A DNA stretch of 64,000 bases from assembly GCF_026151205.1 (NCBI RefSeq), contig NC_087078.1, forward strand, positions 14,773,118 to 14,837,117, given 5' to 3'. This DNA comes from Bolinopsis microptera. Taxonomy: Eukaryota; Ctenophora; Tentaculata; Lobata; Bolinopsidae. The notes under the pieces are model-generated. The model saw nothing but the letters and a program-made list of their open reading frames with translations. It was not told the origin of the DNA and ran no database searches. Of the stretch, positions 23,898-34,574 are shown piece by piece (positions within the stretch are counted from its first letter, which is position 1; every line of letters begins with the position of its first letter). The position numbers and the translations under genes are program-made.

Positions 23898-26204
23898 ATG
23901 CTGATCTCAGAAACACCTATACTACTTACATGCACCTATACTACTTACATGCACTTCAAAACATGTCTAACATCTCTCCAAACTTTTCAGAATTTTTATG
24001 CTGATCTTTACTCCGACTCCCACCCAACTGTTGACAGTCTTACTAAGAAAGCCCTTCTTGAAGAAGCTGACACATTTGCTAAAGGATCCGTGCCAAACGA
24101 AGCTTTAAACAGCCCTTTTACCATTGAAGAGCTGAACGGTGCCATCAACAGTCTGAAGACTGGCAAAGCGTCATCCTTTGACCATGTCAGTAACGAGATG
24201 ATCAAAAGCCTAAACGAGAACATGAAAAATCTACTTCTTAAACTTTTCAATCTCTGTTTGACCACAGGTGTGTATCTTTGGAGTAAAAGCGTGATAACGC
24301 CGTTACACAAGAAAGGCTGCATTAGAAATCCCGATAACTACAGAGCTATTGCAGTCTGCAGCTGCATTGGCAAGCTATTGTCAACAATGCTGCTATCGAG
24401 ACTTGTCACACACCGGCAAACGACACATTCAGATCCGCCCAATCAAGCTGGATTCACCAAAGGGAGCCAATGTAATGATCACATTTTCACTCTGATATCG
24501 ATCATTGAGAAGTACAAGAGAGTAAAGCAGAAGGTCTTTGCTATATTCATTGACCTTCGTAAAGCCTTTGACCTTGTATGTCGACAGGCCCTCCTATTCA
24601 AACTATCATGTTATGGTGTTAATGGTGGGTTCTACAACATCATCAAAGACATGTACAGCAAGTCGGAAGGACATATAAAGATCAATGGCAAAATCAGTGA
24701 AGCCTTCAGTATCCTGAAAGGGACAGAGCAAGGTCACCCTCTTAGTCCAGAATTGTTCAAGGTGTACTTCAAAGAGCTCTCTGATCTCCTCAACGAAGCC
24801 CTAGCCAACTGCCCCATGCTTGCAGGACTTTCAGTAACTCATCTAGCCTGGGCTGATGATTTAGTTATTCTTGCCCTTGACCAAGAATCGCTGCAAAAGC
24901 TAATCACGATCATCACGACGTACTGCGATAACTGGGGACTGGAAATCAATATATCCAAAACCAAGTTTATGGTTTTCAACAGTAAAGCTCCGGATACCCC
25001 TAGTTGGCGTCCCAAAGCACATGGCAACGACATCGAGATGGTCTCCCACTACTGCTATCTTGGCATTCTTATCAGTAGCAATGGTAAATTCCGACAAGCC
25101 ACTGATTCTCTTTACCGCAAAGGGCTCGGAGCATATTTCAGCCTCAGAAGCACAATCGATCGCAGATTTGTTGACGCCTCATGCTTCCACAAGCTTTTCA
25201 ACTCACTGGTTAAGCCCATCTTACTGTACGGCTGCCAAGTCTGGGCACCCACTCTTCCAGAGGTAACAAAAGTTCTTTCGTGCCTCATGAGGGATCAAAA
25301 CTTGAACAACTCAATGACCCACATGGCAAAGCAACAAATCGAGCAGGTTCACCTCCGTCACCTGAAGTTCCTCCTTGGGATAAACAGACGGGCTACCAAT
25401 GCAACTGCATGGGGTGAGACAGGTTCGTACCCACTACTGATCGAAGTATTAAAACTAAGTGTCAAATACTTCAAAAGGATAATGGGTCTTCCATCGTCTC
25501 AACTGGTGAAGGCTGCTATGACTGAGCAAATAAACTTGCATCTTTCGTGGTACTCTGGAATAGAAAACATCATCAAGTGCTTCAACAACATTGATCCTAG
25601 AACATATGCAAGGAACTCTTCGCTTCTACTCAACGCAACTGCGTTTGCAGACGCTTGCAGTCCAGACGAGCTGGTAAATAACTTTCAAAAGCTTTTTACA
25701 GACTCCTGGAGATCAAAGATTAACGAGAGCAGGAAACTCACTTTCTACAAGGACGTCAAAACAGTCTTTGCATGGGAGCCTTACCTCGATTATGCAAGAA
25801 CTCTCAATGACAGAAGATCAACAGCTCAAATAAGGTGCAGTTCTCACAGACTCAGCATAGAAATTGGGAGATACGACAAAACACCTCTAGAGAGCAGAAC
25901 TTGCACCTTTTGTGAACTGAAAGGATCAACCGGGATCATAGAGGATGAAACACACTTTCTCACTTCCTGCCCACAAGGGAAGGCTATCAGAGACAAGTTT
26001 ACCAGAGCTAGTGAAAGCTTGGGAAACAGCAATGACAACGGACTGAACAACATTGTCAACACTCTCTCTCGTACCGAAGATCTTTACGGTAACCTTAACG
26101 AGCAGGATGTGAACTTGATTAGACTTTCATGCTCAACCATCAGAGAAATGTACAGTCTGAACCTCAAGCACAAAGACAGCCTTCGTGATGAAGATGGAAA
26201 GTAG
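23898..26204 (+). CDS. LINE reverse transcriptase (partial ORF2), intact frame
   Basis: The uninterrupted 768-codon frame is read in the element's sense direction. Reverse-transcriptase blocks appear in order: VITPLHKKGCIRNPDNYRAI, AGFTKGSQCNDHIF, FIDLRKAFDLV (first catalytic Asp), EQGHPLSPELF, and AWADDLVIL with the paired catalytic Asp residues. A C-terminal zinc-knuckle-like motif follows (CTFC near the end, then ETHFLTSC). The RLK-rich region after the polymerase, with a GSYPLLIEV segment, is typical of I/Jockey-group LINEs, but the clade is not certain. The first ~20 codons are probably not from the element. The lack of stops or frameshifts suggests a fairly young copy, although it cannot be autonomous without the endonuclease. 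Confidence 0.85.
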   Translation: MLISETPILLTCTYTTYMHFKTCLTSLQTFQNFYADLYSDSHPTVDSLTKKALLEEADTFAKGSVPNEALNSPFTIEELNGAINSLKTGKASSFDHVSNEMIKSLNENMKNLLLKLFNLCLTTGVYLWSKSVITPLHKKGCIRNPDNYRAIAVCSCIGKLLSTMLLSRLVTHRQTTHSDPPNQAGFTKGSQCNDHIFTLISIIEKYKRVKQKVFAIFIDLRKAFDLVCRQALLFKLSCYGVNGGFYNIIKDMYSKSEGHIKINGKISEAFSILKGTEQGHPLSPELFKVYFKELSDLLNEALANCPMLAGLSVTHLAWADDLVILALDQESLQKLITIITTYCDNWGLEINISKTKFMVFNSKAPDTPSWRPKAHGNDIEMVSHYCYLGILISSNGKFRQATDSLYRKGLGAYFSLRSTIDRRFVDASCFHKLFNSLVKPILLYGCQVWAPTLPEVTKVLSCLMRDQNLNNSMTHMAKQQIEQVHLRHLKFLLGINRRATNATAWGETGSYPLLIEVLKLSVKYFKRIMGLPSSQLVKAAMTEQINLHLSWYSGIENIIKCFNNIDPRTYARNSSLLLNATAFADACSPDELVNNFQKLFTDSWRSKINESRKLTFYKDVKTVFAWEPYLDYARTLNDRRSTAQIRCSSHRLSIEIGRYDKTPLESRTCTFCELKGSTGIIEDETHFLTSCPQGKAIRDKFTRASESLGNSNDNGLNNIVNTLSRTEDLYGNLNEQDVNLIRLSCSTIREMYSLNLKHKDSLRDEDGK

Positions 26205-27866
26205 TCCTTCAGCCAGCTCTCTTCTGCTTTTCTCGTTCTTTCTTTCCTTCTCCTTCTGCTTTGGATCTGTGACGGATGCTATGAGCGACTCTTGGGACTT
26301 TCCGTCCCTACATGGGCTTCCGGCCGTGCGTCCATGTAGGAACTGTGGGGCCTTCAGAGTGATAGGGTTACAATGGTTGTTAGTACAGCAATGGATCGCT
26401 CCATTGGCCCGACCTCCGAGACGGGGTATCCGAGAGGACCCTGGTCGTGACCAGCTCTGCACCAAAAGGTGTATTCTGGCGCCTGAAATCTTGGACCGTA
26501 GTCTGCGTACGGGGTAGACTGCCACGGACGATTTTGTTACACGGGCCGCTCACTGCATTCTGATTTTAGCCAGACCTCAGCAGGTGGTTTGTCTCCACTC
26601 TTGTTTCTTTTTTCTTGTCCCCCTGCATCCTTTCCTTCTCCTTTGCTTCCCCCCTTTCAGTCTTCATTTTCAGTATCAGCCTCATCAGTCTCATCAGTTT
26701 TAGTCTTCAGAGCCACTTGCTCCTACGACCGCACCTTACTGGCTCACTGCATTTGGCATTTTAATTTTCCTTTTTTTTAACTTGCTTACTGTGCATTTCT
26801 TTTTTTGCCCTAGCGACTAGCGCGCGTTCGTGTTCCCGAGCATGCCATCTCAGAACACCTCGGGTACACTTGTTCGTCCAAGTACCTAGTGGTCGACACT
26901 TTGACAGTCATCACACTGTTCTGGATTATGGCACAGTTGACATGAAAACTTTTTCTTATCAGTCATTATCATGTCACCCATCACAACATTTTGAACTTCG
27001 ATAGTACCTCACATGAATTTATCGACAGTTAACTCTCTTTCACTAAGACATTCTTAACTTTGTCACACAGTATCACATTTTCATTAGACACCTACATTTT
27101 GAGAATCATTTAATTTTTGATTGGAACTTAACCGAATTAAGACCTAGTGTGTGTGTTTGAGCGATTTGTACAACATTTCTGTAATGTTTCAAATTATATT
27201 CAAATGTTCTAAAAAAAAAAATGTTCTTCGAAAAATTAAAGTAAAAGATTTTTTCTTGCACAATTTACCAAAACTTTTCAAAACAATTTTAAAAGAGAGA
27301 AAGTTGAATCAAATATATTGTTTGGTATGACTGTATTGGATTTTCAGATATAATCTTTATCATCAGATACTGTTCTGCAGTAAACCTCTTCAATCAATTT
27401 TTATTGTATATTGGAAACTTCAGATTGTTTGTATATTTGGAGTCTTTACAATTTCTATGGATTTTTTAAGGAATTTTTATTGAGTTTTTATAGAATTTTT
27501 AATATATCAGGGAATTTCATTTTTATAAACCTGATTTTTAAATTTGTTAGGCTGTTGAGTTTCATACTGCGATTTCTTGTAGTCATTATCCTTTCCTCTA
27601 GTCCTCTGTTAGAAAACCTGCTAACCCTTCTTGGATATCTGCTTGTTAGGTGCATCTGCCTTATTTAGTCACGTTATATTTTACAGTTTTTATCGCCTGT
27701 TTTCTGAACAGTTTCTTGTTCCACCTCCGTCTAAGGCAAAGGTGCACACTCTCGTTAATTTAAGTATCATTTACAGCTGTGCATAAGGGTTAAATTTAAA
27801 TTATTTAACCTTTTGATGCTGTATAAAAATAACATTAATTTATTATTATTATTATTAATACTAGTG
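23927..27866 (+). mobile_element. 5'-truncated non-LTR retrotransposon (LINE)
   Basis: The element carries a long reverse-transcriptase frame (ending at 26204), about 1.6 kb of 3' UTR and a terminal TTATTA repeat (27840-27864), a common kind of LINE 3' end. It lacks the endonuclease half, and its 5' boundary lies close to a duplicated ACCTATACTACTTACATGC at 23925-23953. Another repeat (27868 onward) abuts its 3' end directly. Target-site duplications could not be defined. Confidence 0.75.
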
Positions 27867-27867
27867 T

Positions 27868-28423
27868 AACCCGGCCTTCGGCCGGGATTTCACTGCCACA
27901 GTTAAAAAGGGTAGGAGTAATTACCTGTTGAGTCAAAACCCGCATTTGGTGAGCAATTCTATTCGGAGTGCCCTCACGTCGTATCCAATGGTATCAAGTA
28001 AACAATAGAAATTAACCCTTAGCACCATGCACCACACCCGCCTATCATATTTGTGAACATGCATTACAATGTCGTATGAAAGTATGAACTCTCTCTACAG
28101 TCCAAACAGACCGTTTGAGCTCTCCCTCCCCTAATATACGCCATGTAATATATACGCTACATAATATTATGCAGAGAGAGCTAGCCCCGTAACTCTTGCC
28201 GTTCTGCTCAAGCCATTTTATGTAACATTTGTGGTATAAAACCGTCAATTAAACCACTTACCACCGACCGATTTAAAAAACCTTTTTCATTTAACTTCGT
28301 CAGAGTTTTGTCGGCACTTTACCGAAAAAATCAGCCCACGTAACTCTTACCGTTTTCTTGATTAAGCTGCTCGGAAATTACAAACAGACAGACAGAAAAC
28401 ACACATTCTGGGATTATTAGTTA
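27868..28423. mobile_element. Non-autonomous repeat (ACTAGTGTAACCCGGCC ... GGGATTATTAG)
   Basis: The stretch starts ACTAGTGTAACCCGGCCTTC, with a CGGCCTTCGGCCG hairpin, and ends AACAGACAGACAGAAAACAC followed by TTCTGGGATTATTAGTTAGATA. Such hairpin-plus-ACAGACAGA architecture is typical of short interspersed elements in marine invertebrates; no coding potential is present. The boundary with the upstream LINE is sharp. The GTSF1-like gene begins about 100 bases further on, so the element lies in its upstream region or 5' intron. Confidence 0.5.
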
Positions 28424-28526
28424 GATATGATATTTCATCTTAAATAATTATAGTAATTATATTGCACCCACAAGTCACGAGGAGGTCATCTAGATTCTAA
28501 CATGCAGTCATCTTTCTGTTTTAGCT

Positions 28527-29894
28527 ATGTCGCACGCTGTTGTCAATCCAGACCGAGAGCAACTAGAGACTTGTCCCTATGATCCCTCCCATAGGGTCTC
28601 TCAGATGAGGTTACCGTATCATCTTATCAAGTGCCGAAAGAACCACAAAGACAAAGAGTTTTCTCAGTGCCCATACGACGCAAAGCATGTCATATTGAAG
28701 GCCCAATTTCAAGAACATCTACAGAATTGTGACAAGAAGGCCATAATTGAGCCTCAGCTGGTGATGGTTGAACGGAACTTTGGACTTCACCTCCCACCCT
28801 CGCAGGCCGTCGAGATCGAGGCTACTCTATCAAATGAGTGGGATTTAGAAATGCCTTCTACAGCATTCACCATCAACTCATCTCCAGAGAACGGAGAAAG
28901 GGTGGAGGAGCATCAGGTGGTCAATTCTTTCTCATCCAGTTCCAATACATGGTCTGCCATGGCACAAGGGACTGGAGGTGGGAAGGGTGGTTATAATAAT
29001 GGGGTTTCTTATGATGGATACAGCAAAACTGTACCTGCCAGTTATGAGTCGATTGATCACCAGGATCAGTTGGAATATTCTCAACCAGTCCTACCAAGGA
29101 AGCCTCATTCCAGTAAAAAGAAAAAGAATGGGAGACCTGAAAGAGCTGAACCTCAAAGTTCGTCACTTCTTGTTGTTGAAACCTCGTCTAATGTTACCTC
29201 TGCAGCTGGGAAAGCACTTCGAAAACCATCTTCAAGCTCAAGTAAGTCTGCTTCAATCAACTCAACTGAATCGAACAAAACACCAAGATCTTACGGACGT
29301 GGTCGAGCTGCTACCATGCAGGCACAAGAAGGTTACCATGTCACTAACCAGAACACAGGACCAGGAAGCTATGTTGTCCAGTCTCCGCCGGAACATATAG
29401 ACAGAAACAATCGTCAGCCAGATTCTTCATTTGGTAGAGGAAGAGGTGCAAGCTATTTGAATGCTGATCAACCAACTTTAAGAAAACCTGGAATGAGTGA
29501 GAAGGGGACCAAGGAAGTACTGGAAAAGGAGAGATTGAAGCTGATGAAACAGATTAGGGAGGCTAAGTTGTTGGAGGAGAGATTAGCGAAGGGAGAACTT
29601 TTGGAGGAAAATCAGGTTCGTAGCACTGCAATTATAATTGTAAGTTACCAATTTTTACTTTCTAATAGTTCTCAAACATCGATCTTTTATCTTTCTTTGA
29701 TCATTTCGAAAAGTCGAATTTAGGTGCATTGCCAAAATTATGTGCTACCTTCATGTTATTTAAGCAATCTTTGATTTGTTTGACAAGCTGTTTAACAATC
29801 GTTGGTACTGTTTCAGGTGTCCAAGCTAGCAAAGTTAGCATCAATGCAAAATGAGCTGAACGAAATCTGTAAGCAACTACAAAATAATATCTGA
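28527..29894 (+). CDS. GTSF1-like protein with two CHHC zinc fingers
   Basis: Exon 1 (28527-29615, 363 codons) starts at ATG just after a TTTTAG acceptor, which implies a separate 5' UTR exon. Exon 2 (29817-29894) joins in phase 0 and ends at TGA. Residues C16-H22-H32-C36 and C48-H54-H64-C68 form two CHHC fingers (CPYDPSHRV and CPYDAKHVI). This U11-48K/GTSF type binds RNA, and in GTSF1/Asterix it supports PIWI-piRNA transposon silencing. The rest is disordered and Ser-rich, with SYGRGRA and SFGRGRGA motifs that suit arginine methylation and Tudor binding, then a Lys/Glu-rich C-terminal coiled coil ([20 protein letters not shown]). At 388 residues it is far longer than typical GTSF1 proteins (about 150-170), so an orthologue or a lineage-specific fusion are both possible. 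Confidence 0.85.
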
Positions 29895-30055
29895 AAAGAA
29901 AGATCTAGTGCAGTGTTCAAACTTTAGGGGTACATTTAGTTTAAAGTACTTTGAAACACAAATACTGATTGATCTTCAAACTAAACTCTTATCTATACTT
30001 GAATGATTTAAAAAATTTATTATTTATCAAAATTTGTAAAATTATTTGATTAAAA

Positions 30056-33000
30056 AAAGTACGGGTATCGGCCTTACAAAATGACACGAAAAAGGAGATG
30101 GCTCTGAAATGCACAAAAATGAGTTTTGTTCTTGTTTTATTATCCAGATAGGTAGTTCAACAGGTATATTTTTCTTCCCGGGGGTTGATTTGATTGAAAA
30201 ACCGTAAATTTTGCGATAAAAATTGTCATCTTTGAAATCTTCCAAAAAAACATGCCTTACAAAATGACAATTTCGTCACGGCTGTCATTTTTTAACAGCA
30301 GCCTATAGAAATTTGATTTCACCTAGGACAGTTAGATAAATATAATAGATTGAAGATTAGAATAGCTTTTACAGGAAAAAGGATGATTAAAAAAAGTTTG
30401 GCAATTTCGCGTGAGATAGTGCCTTACAAAATGACAACCCAAAACGGCATCACTTCAAATCCGATTTGGGAAAAAGTTTCATTATTCTTTCACGTGTCTT
30501 ACTGTTAGATATATATGGACGTGTTCAAACCTGGTTGGTGGTTTTGTTTCATTTTTCCCACTCATTACTTCTGGGCCCCCAGATTGAAATCTGTAACATT
30601 TTAAGAAAAACTGAAACTACTGACAAAAACTAGACCCTTTGACTGAGGGCACCCTTGAATCAGAATTTTTGTAACATATTCAGGTCCTGAGATATAGCAG
30701 TTTAGTTGGGGGCCCTGGATATTGAATTTTGTAACACATTTCTATGTTACACTTTTTCAATGGGTTTTTAGAGAAGCTTCTTGATAGTTTTTCAAGTTCA
30801 GACCAGTTTTTCTAGGTCACAAAGGGTTCCATCAACCATATTCTTGACCAAATTTTGTACTTGGGCCCAAAACATTGAATTCTGTAACATATTTATGTTT
30901 TCACTGCCAAGGTCATATCTGGAATATTCAATGTATTTTTGTATTGGTAACATGGTTTTTAGATTCTCATACAAAATTCTGAAGCAATCCTTATTCATAT
31001 AATTTGATAAAATGGCTGCGGAACTTGAATTATGTAACATTAGAAAGTAAGTGTATAGAGTATGTACCCTAGTGTGAGGGGTGTTAGGTAAGCTATATTA
31101 TAGTTTTTGAAGTTCAGACCAGTTTTTCCAGGTCACAAAGGATTCCATCAACCATATTCTTGATCAAATTTTGTACTTGGGCCCAAAACATTGAATTTTG
31201 TAACATATTTATGTTTTGACTACAAAGCTCATTATATCTGGAATGTTCAATATATTCTTGTACTGGTAACATGGTTTTTAGATCTCATACAGAATTGTAA
31301 AGCAATCCTTATTCGTATAATTTGATAAAATGGCTGCGGAACTTGAATAATGTAACATTAGAAAGTAAATGTATAGAGTATAGTATATAGTATGTATCCT
31401 AGTGTGAGGGGTGTTAGGCAAGCTATATTATATTTTTTGAAGTTCAGACCAGTTTGCCTAGGTCATAAGGGTTCCATCAACCATATTATTGACCATATTT
31501 TGTACTTGGGCCCAAAACATTGAATTTTGTAAGTCCATAGATGGACATGGAATTCTGCCATTTCAGTGGATAAACTCGTGACCTGGCATTTTATTGTTAC
31601 AAATTTCAATATATAGGGCCCAATTTCTATTTTCTATAAAATTTGATATATAAATTAAAAGTTTTTAAATATCCAACCTTTAATCTAATTAGCTATATTC
31701 ATTTGATTAAATTTACCGCGTTCTGTCGCGGATTGTCAATTTAAATTACATTACATTTAAATTGTTACAAAATTCAATAATTTGGTCCCAATTATCATTT
31801 TTTTAATTTGTTAAGTTGTTTCATGTCTTTATTTTAATGCATCAACCAACTTAAAACCAATACTAGATCAAACAACACTGTATAACATACTCTTTTGTAA
31901 CCATGTTACGTTATTCAAAGAAATGGGCCTTTTATTGATTATGAACCATATACCAATATTGTGGTAATGCATTTATACAAGAATTGCTGCACTAATAACA
32001 TGGTTTGAGGGTTAAATACATATCCTACACTAGCTGTGGTTGTAACAAACTATAAAGATAGATTCATGAAAACAAGATGTTACAAAATGTCCATTTTGGG
32101 CCTTTTTATGTAATCAAAAGTGGGCCTTTTTTCATTCCACAGCTAAGCAAATACCTAAAGTACATTTTTGTGAAGCAATAATCTTTAAAATTTAATAATT
32201 GGCTGAGCCATTGAAAAGTGTAACCAAATGTTACATTTTTCAACATAACTGGGCCATTTTACAATATTATTCATAGCCGATGACCTGAGACTATTATTTA
32301 TCACAATTATAGTCATCTCTGAAAGTTTCAAGACCATCGAGTAATTATTAAGGGAGTTATTGTAAAAATGAGAAAATCGCCCATTTTGGCAGTGAAACAA
32401 AACCACCAACCAGGTTTGAACATGTCCATATGTTGTTTATATTATACCAGTTCTGTTTTTACTAGAATATATCAAAAAAGGAACATTTTTTATACTTTGA
32501 AAAATTTTTTTAAATGTCATTTTGTGAGGCGTAAAAATCATTTTTTGTTTTCATACTTGAACACAGTATTTGGTTATATTTGATATTTTCTATGACTGGA
32601 TAGATCACTTTTCAGTGTTTAGTTAACGTTTGACATGTTTTAGGAGTTGTTATTACTCTCTGCTTTCACAAAATAGAAGCTTTATTTCGTTGAGTTTTGA
32701 AATCAGAATTTGAAATCAAAGAGTTTGAAATCAAAGTTTTGATATCAGAACTGCACTTTTTTAATGCTACTTGATTGTTAACTGTCAGATTATGATTATT
32801 TGTAACCCCTTCTTGTATTGACTGTTTCTGATCCATTTTAGATAATGAAAGTAATTCAATCTGAAACATTGACATTTTGTAAGGCTTTTCGGTGTCATTT
32901 TGTGAGGCATTTTGATCACAATTGATGATCAAACAAACACATTTAGGCTCATCATAAGCTTACTGGGTTTAAGAATACCAATAATTAGGCAAGGGGCATC

Positions 33001-33443
33001 CAATATAAATATGCCATCTTTGTATCATAAAATAAAACTGTCATTTTGTGAGGCATAACACTGTCATTTTGTGAGGCTAGGTCATTTTTTTGTCATTTCT
33101 TCTACCAAAGTCACTAAATCAGTTTTTTATTTGACCAGAGTAGTCTTTGATTGACATAAGTTATGGTAGTACCTGGTTTTCTGGGGTTAAATTCTAAACT
33201 TTGGTCTCCATGCTGGGTAACAGTTTGACGGGGCAATGACTGAACAGCAAAAACGTCCATATTTATGTAAGAAATATAGATTCTATGTCATTATCATTCC
33301 TTGGGAAGTGTTAATTAATGCTTTTTCTTTCATACAGTAAAAGGAATAGGGTTCAATGTATAGGGAACCTAAGCTACAGCATGGTCTATGTGGGCTGTCA
33401 TTTTGTGAGGCCTGTCATTTTGTAAGGCCGATACCTGTACTTT
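30056..33443. mobile_element. 3.4-kb terminal-inverted-repeat element with subterminal motif arrays
   Basis: Both ends carry a 31-base inverted repeat, with AAAGTAC(G/A)GGTATCGGCC then TTACAAAATGACA (30056-30086; inverse at 33413-33443). The GCCTTACAAAATGACA motif recurs toward the left end (30253, 30421). Its inverse TGTCATTTTGTGAGGC recurs toward the right end (32515, 32893, 33039, 33062, 33396), always pointing inward. Such arrays are transposase-binding sites in several DNA transposons. The interior is AT-rich, dense in TGTAACAT words, and has no open frame longer than about 90 codons, so the element is non-autonomous or dead. The superfamily is unidentified and the target duplication unclear. 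Confidence 0.75.
30794..31535 (+). repeat. Tandem ~316-330-bp repeat within the TIR element
   Basis: Units starting AAGTTCAGACCAGTTT begin at 30794, 31110 and 31440; the third is truncated after about 95 bases. Shared blocks include GGGCCCAAAACATTGAATT, GATAAAATGGCTGCGGAACT and CTAGTGTGAGGGGTGTTAGG. The units are well over 85% alike by eye. Confidence 0.85.
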
Positions 33444-34499
33444 AAAAGTGGATTTTTATATAATCACATCAGCTTTGATTGTAAAAGCTTTTTATTACTG
33501 CCATTCATTTATTCAGTAGTGATCCATTGTAGATTCAAAATATTAATAAATCTGCTGCGATTAAAATAATTGCTGTTAGATTTGTGTTAAATGATATAAT
33601 GACGTGAAAAAGTTGTTCCGAAATAAGACTCCACTTTGGGGTTATACATCCGGATCCCGAGGGCACTGTCGTGGTTCTATTATGGAATGGTAATCTGATC
33701 CGTTTTTCGATATTTTTTGTGCAGTTTTCCAGACATCATTTGTATTTTGATTCAATATCTTAAGGGGGCCGGGGGGGGGGGGGGGGGGGGGGTCAAAATT
33801 CTCTCGAAATCGATTGTATAGTTGTTTCTGATAGAGGGAGTGATATCTATCAGCTGCTTTTGGTCCCATGGAAAAATATTGTTCCTAGAGCCGAAATTAT
33901 CGCCGGTCAAAGGTCAGCACTTATGTGTTATTGTATTGTGAGTATAACTTTATCTTTAAATTGATTGTTGTTTGTTTGGGGACTGGTTTGTAAGCCAGCC
34001 AATGTTTACGAATATAATATTAATAACTTTATTACATAATCATAAATATATATCATAAATAGATCAAATCTGAAACACAAATTTGCACGCAGTTAATAAA
34101 TTTATAAAAAAAGAAAATGAAAAAAAAAGGTTTATTGCTAAAACAAAATATGGAGCACCCTGTGCTTCCAACAGCCCTTCAGACTCGCGCTAAGTTTGTT
34201 AGGGACTGATTTAGGATATCGTAGATATTGCTATGCCATGCCATTAGTTTGGATATGTAGTGTTTGTGATTGTTGAAATCAATTAATTACGGTTTGTGCT
34301 GATAGGAAAATAGTGATAGTGGGGAATGTGGCAGTGTAAATATAATGGACCTGGAATTTAGGATGTGTGGCTTATCCATTAATATTAGTTGCCGCTAGTC
34401 TGTGATCAGTTTGTTCTGGTTTTTTTGTGTGCAAATATATATTCATAGTTTATTTTTGTAATATCATATAATATATAGTACTTAATAATAACCATATGA
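33444..34499. other. Non-coding spacer with G22 run
   Basis: This is AT-rich and without recognised genes. At 33764-33792, GGGGGCC is followed by 22 G residues, the same GGGGGCC-(G)n layout as at 19981 and 44701. At 34116-34133 there is a short A-rich tract. Confidence 0.45.
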
Positions 34500-34574
34500 C
34501 TAATAACTGATTTACTAATTAACTAATTAACTAATTCACTAAACTGATATAATGACCGTTGTGTCCAGTAACTT

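Noticed and set aside
24839..25266. Overlapping short frames within the LINE RT
   Set aside because: Shadows of the plus-strand RT frame.
26133..26525. Frames on both strands after the LINE RT
   Set aside because: They lie in the 3' UTR of the LINE and show no domain.
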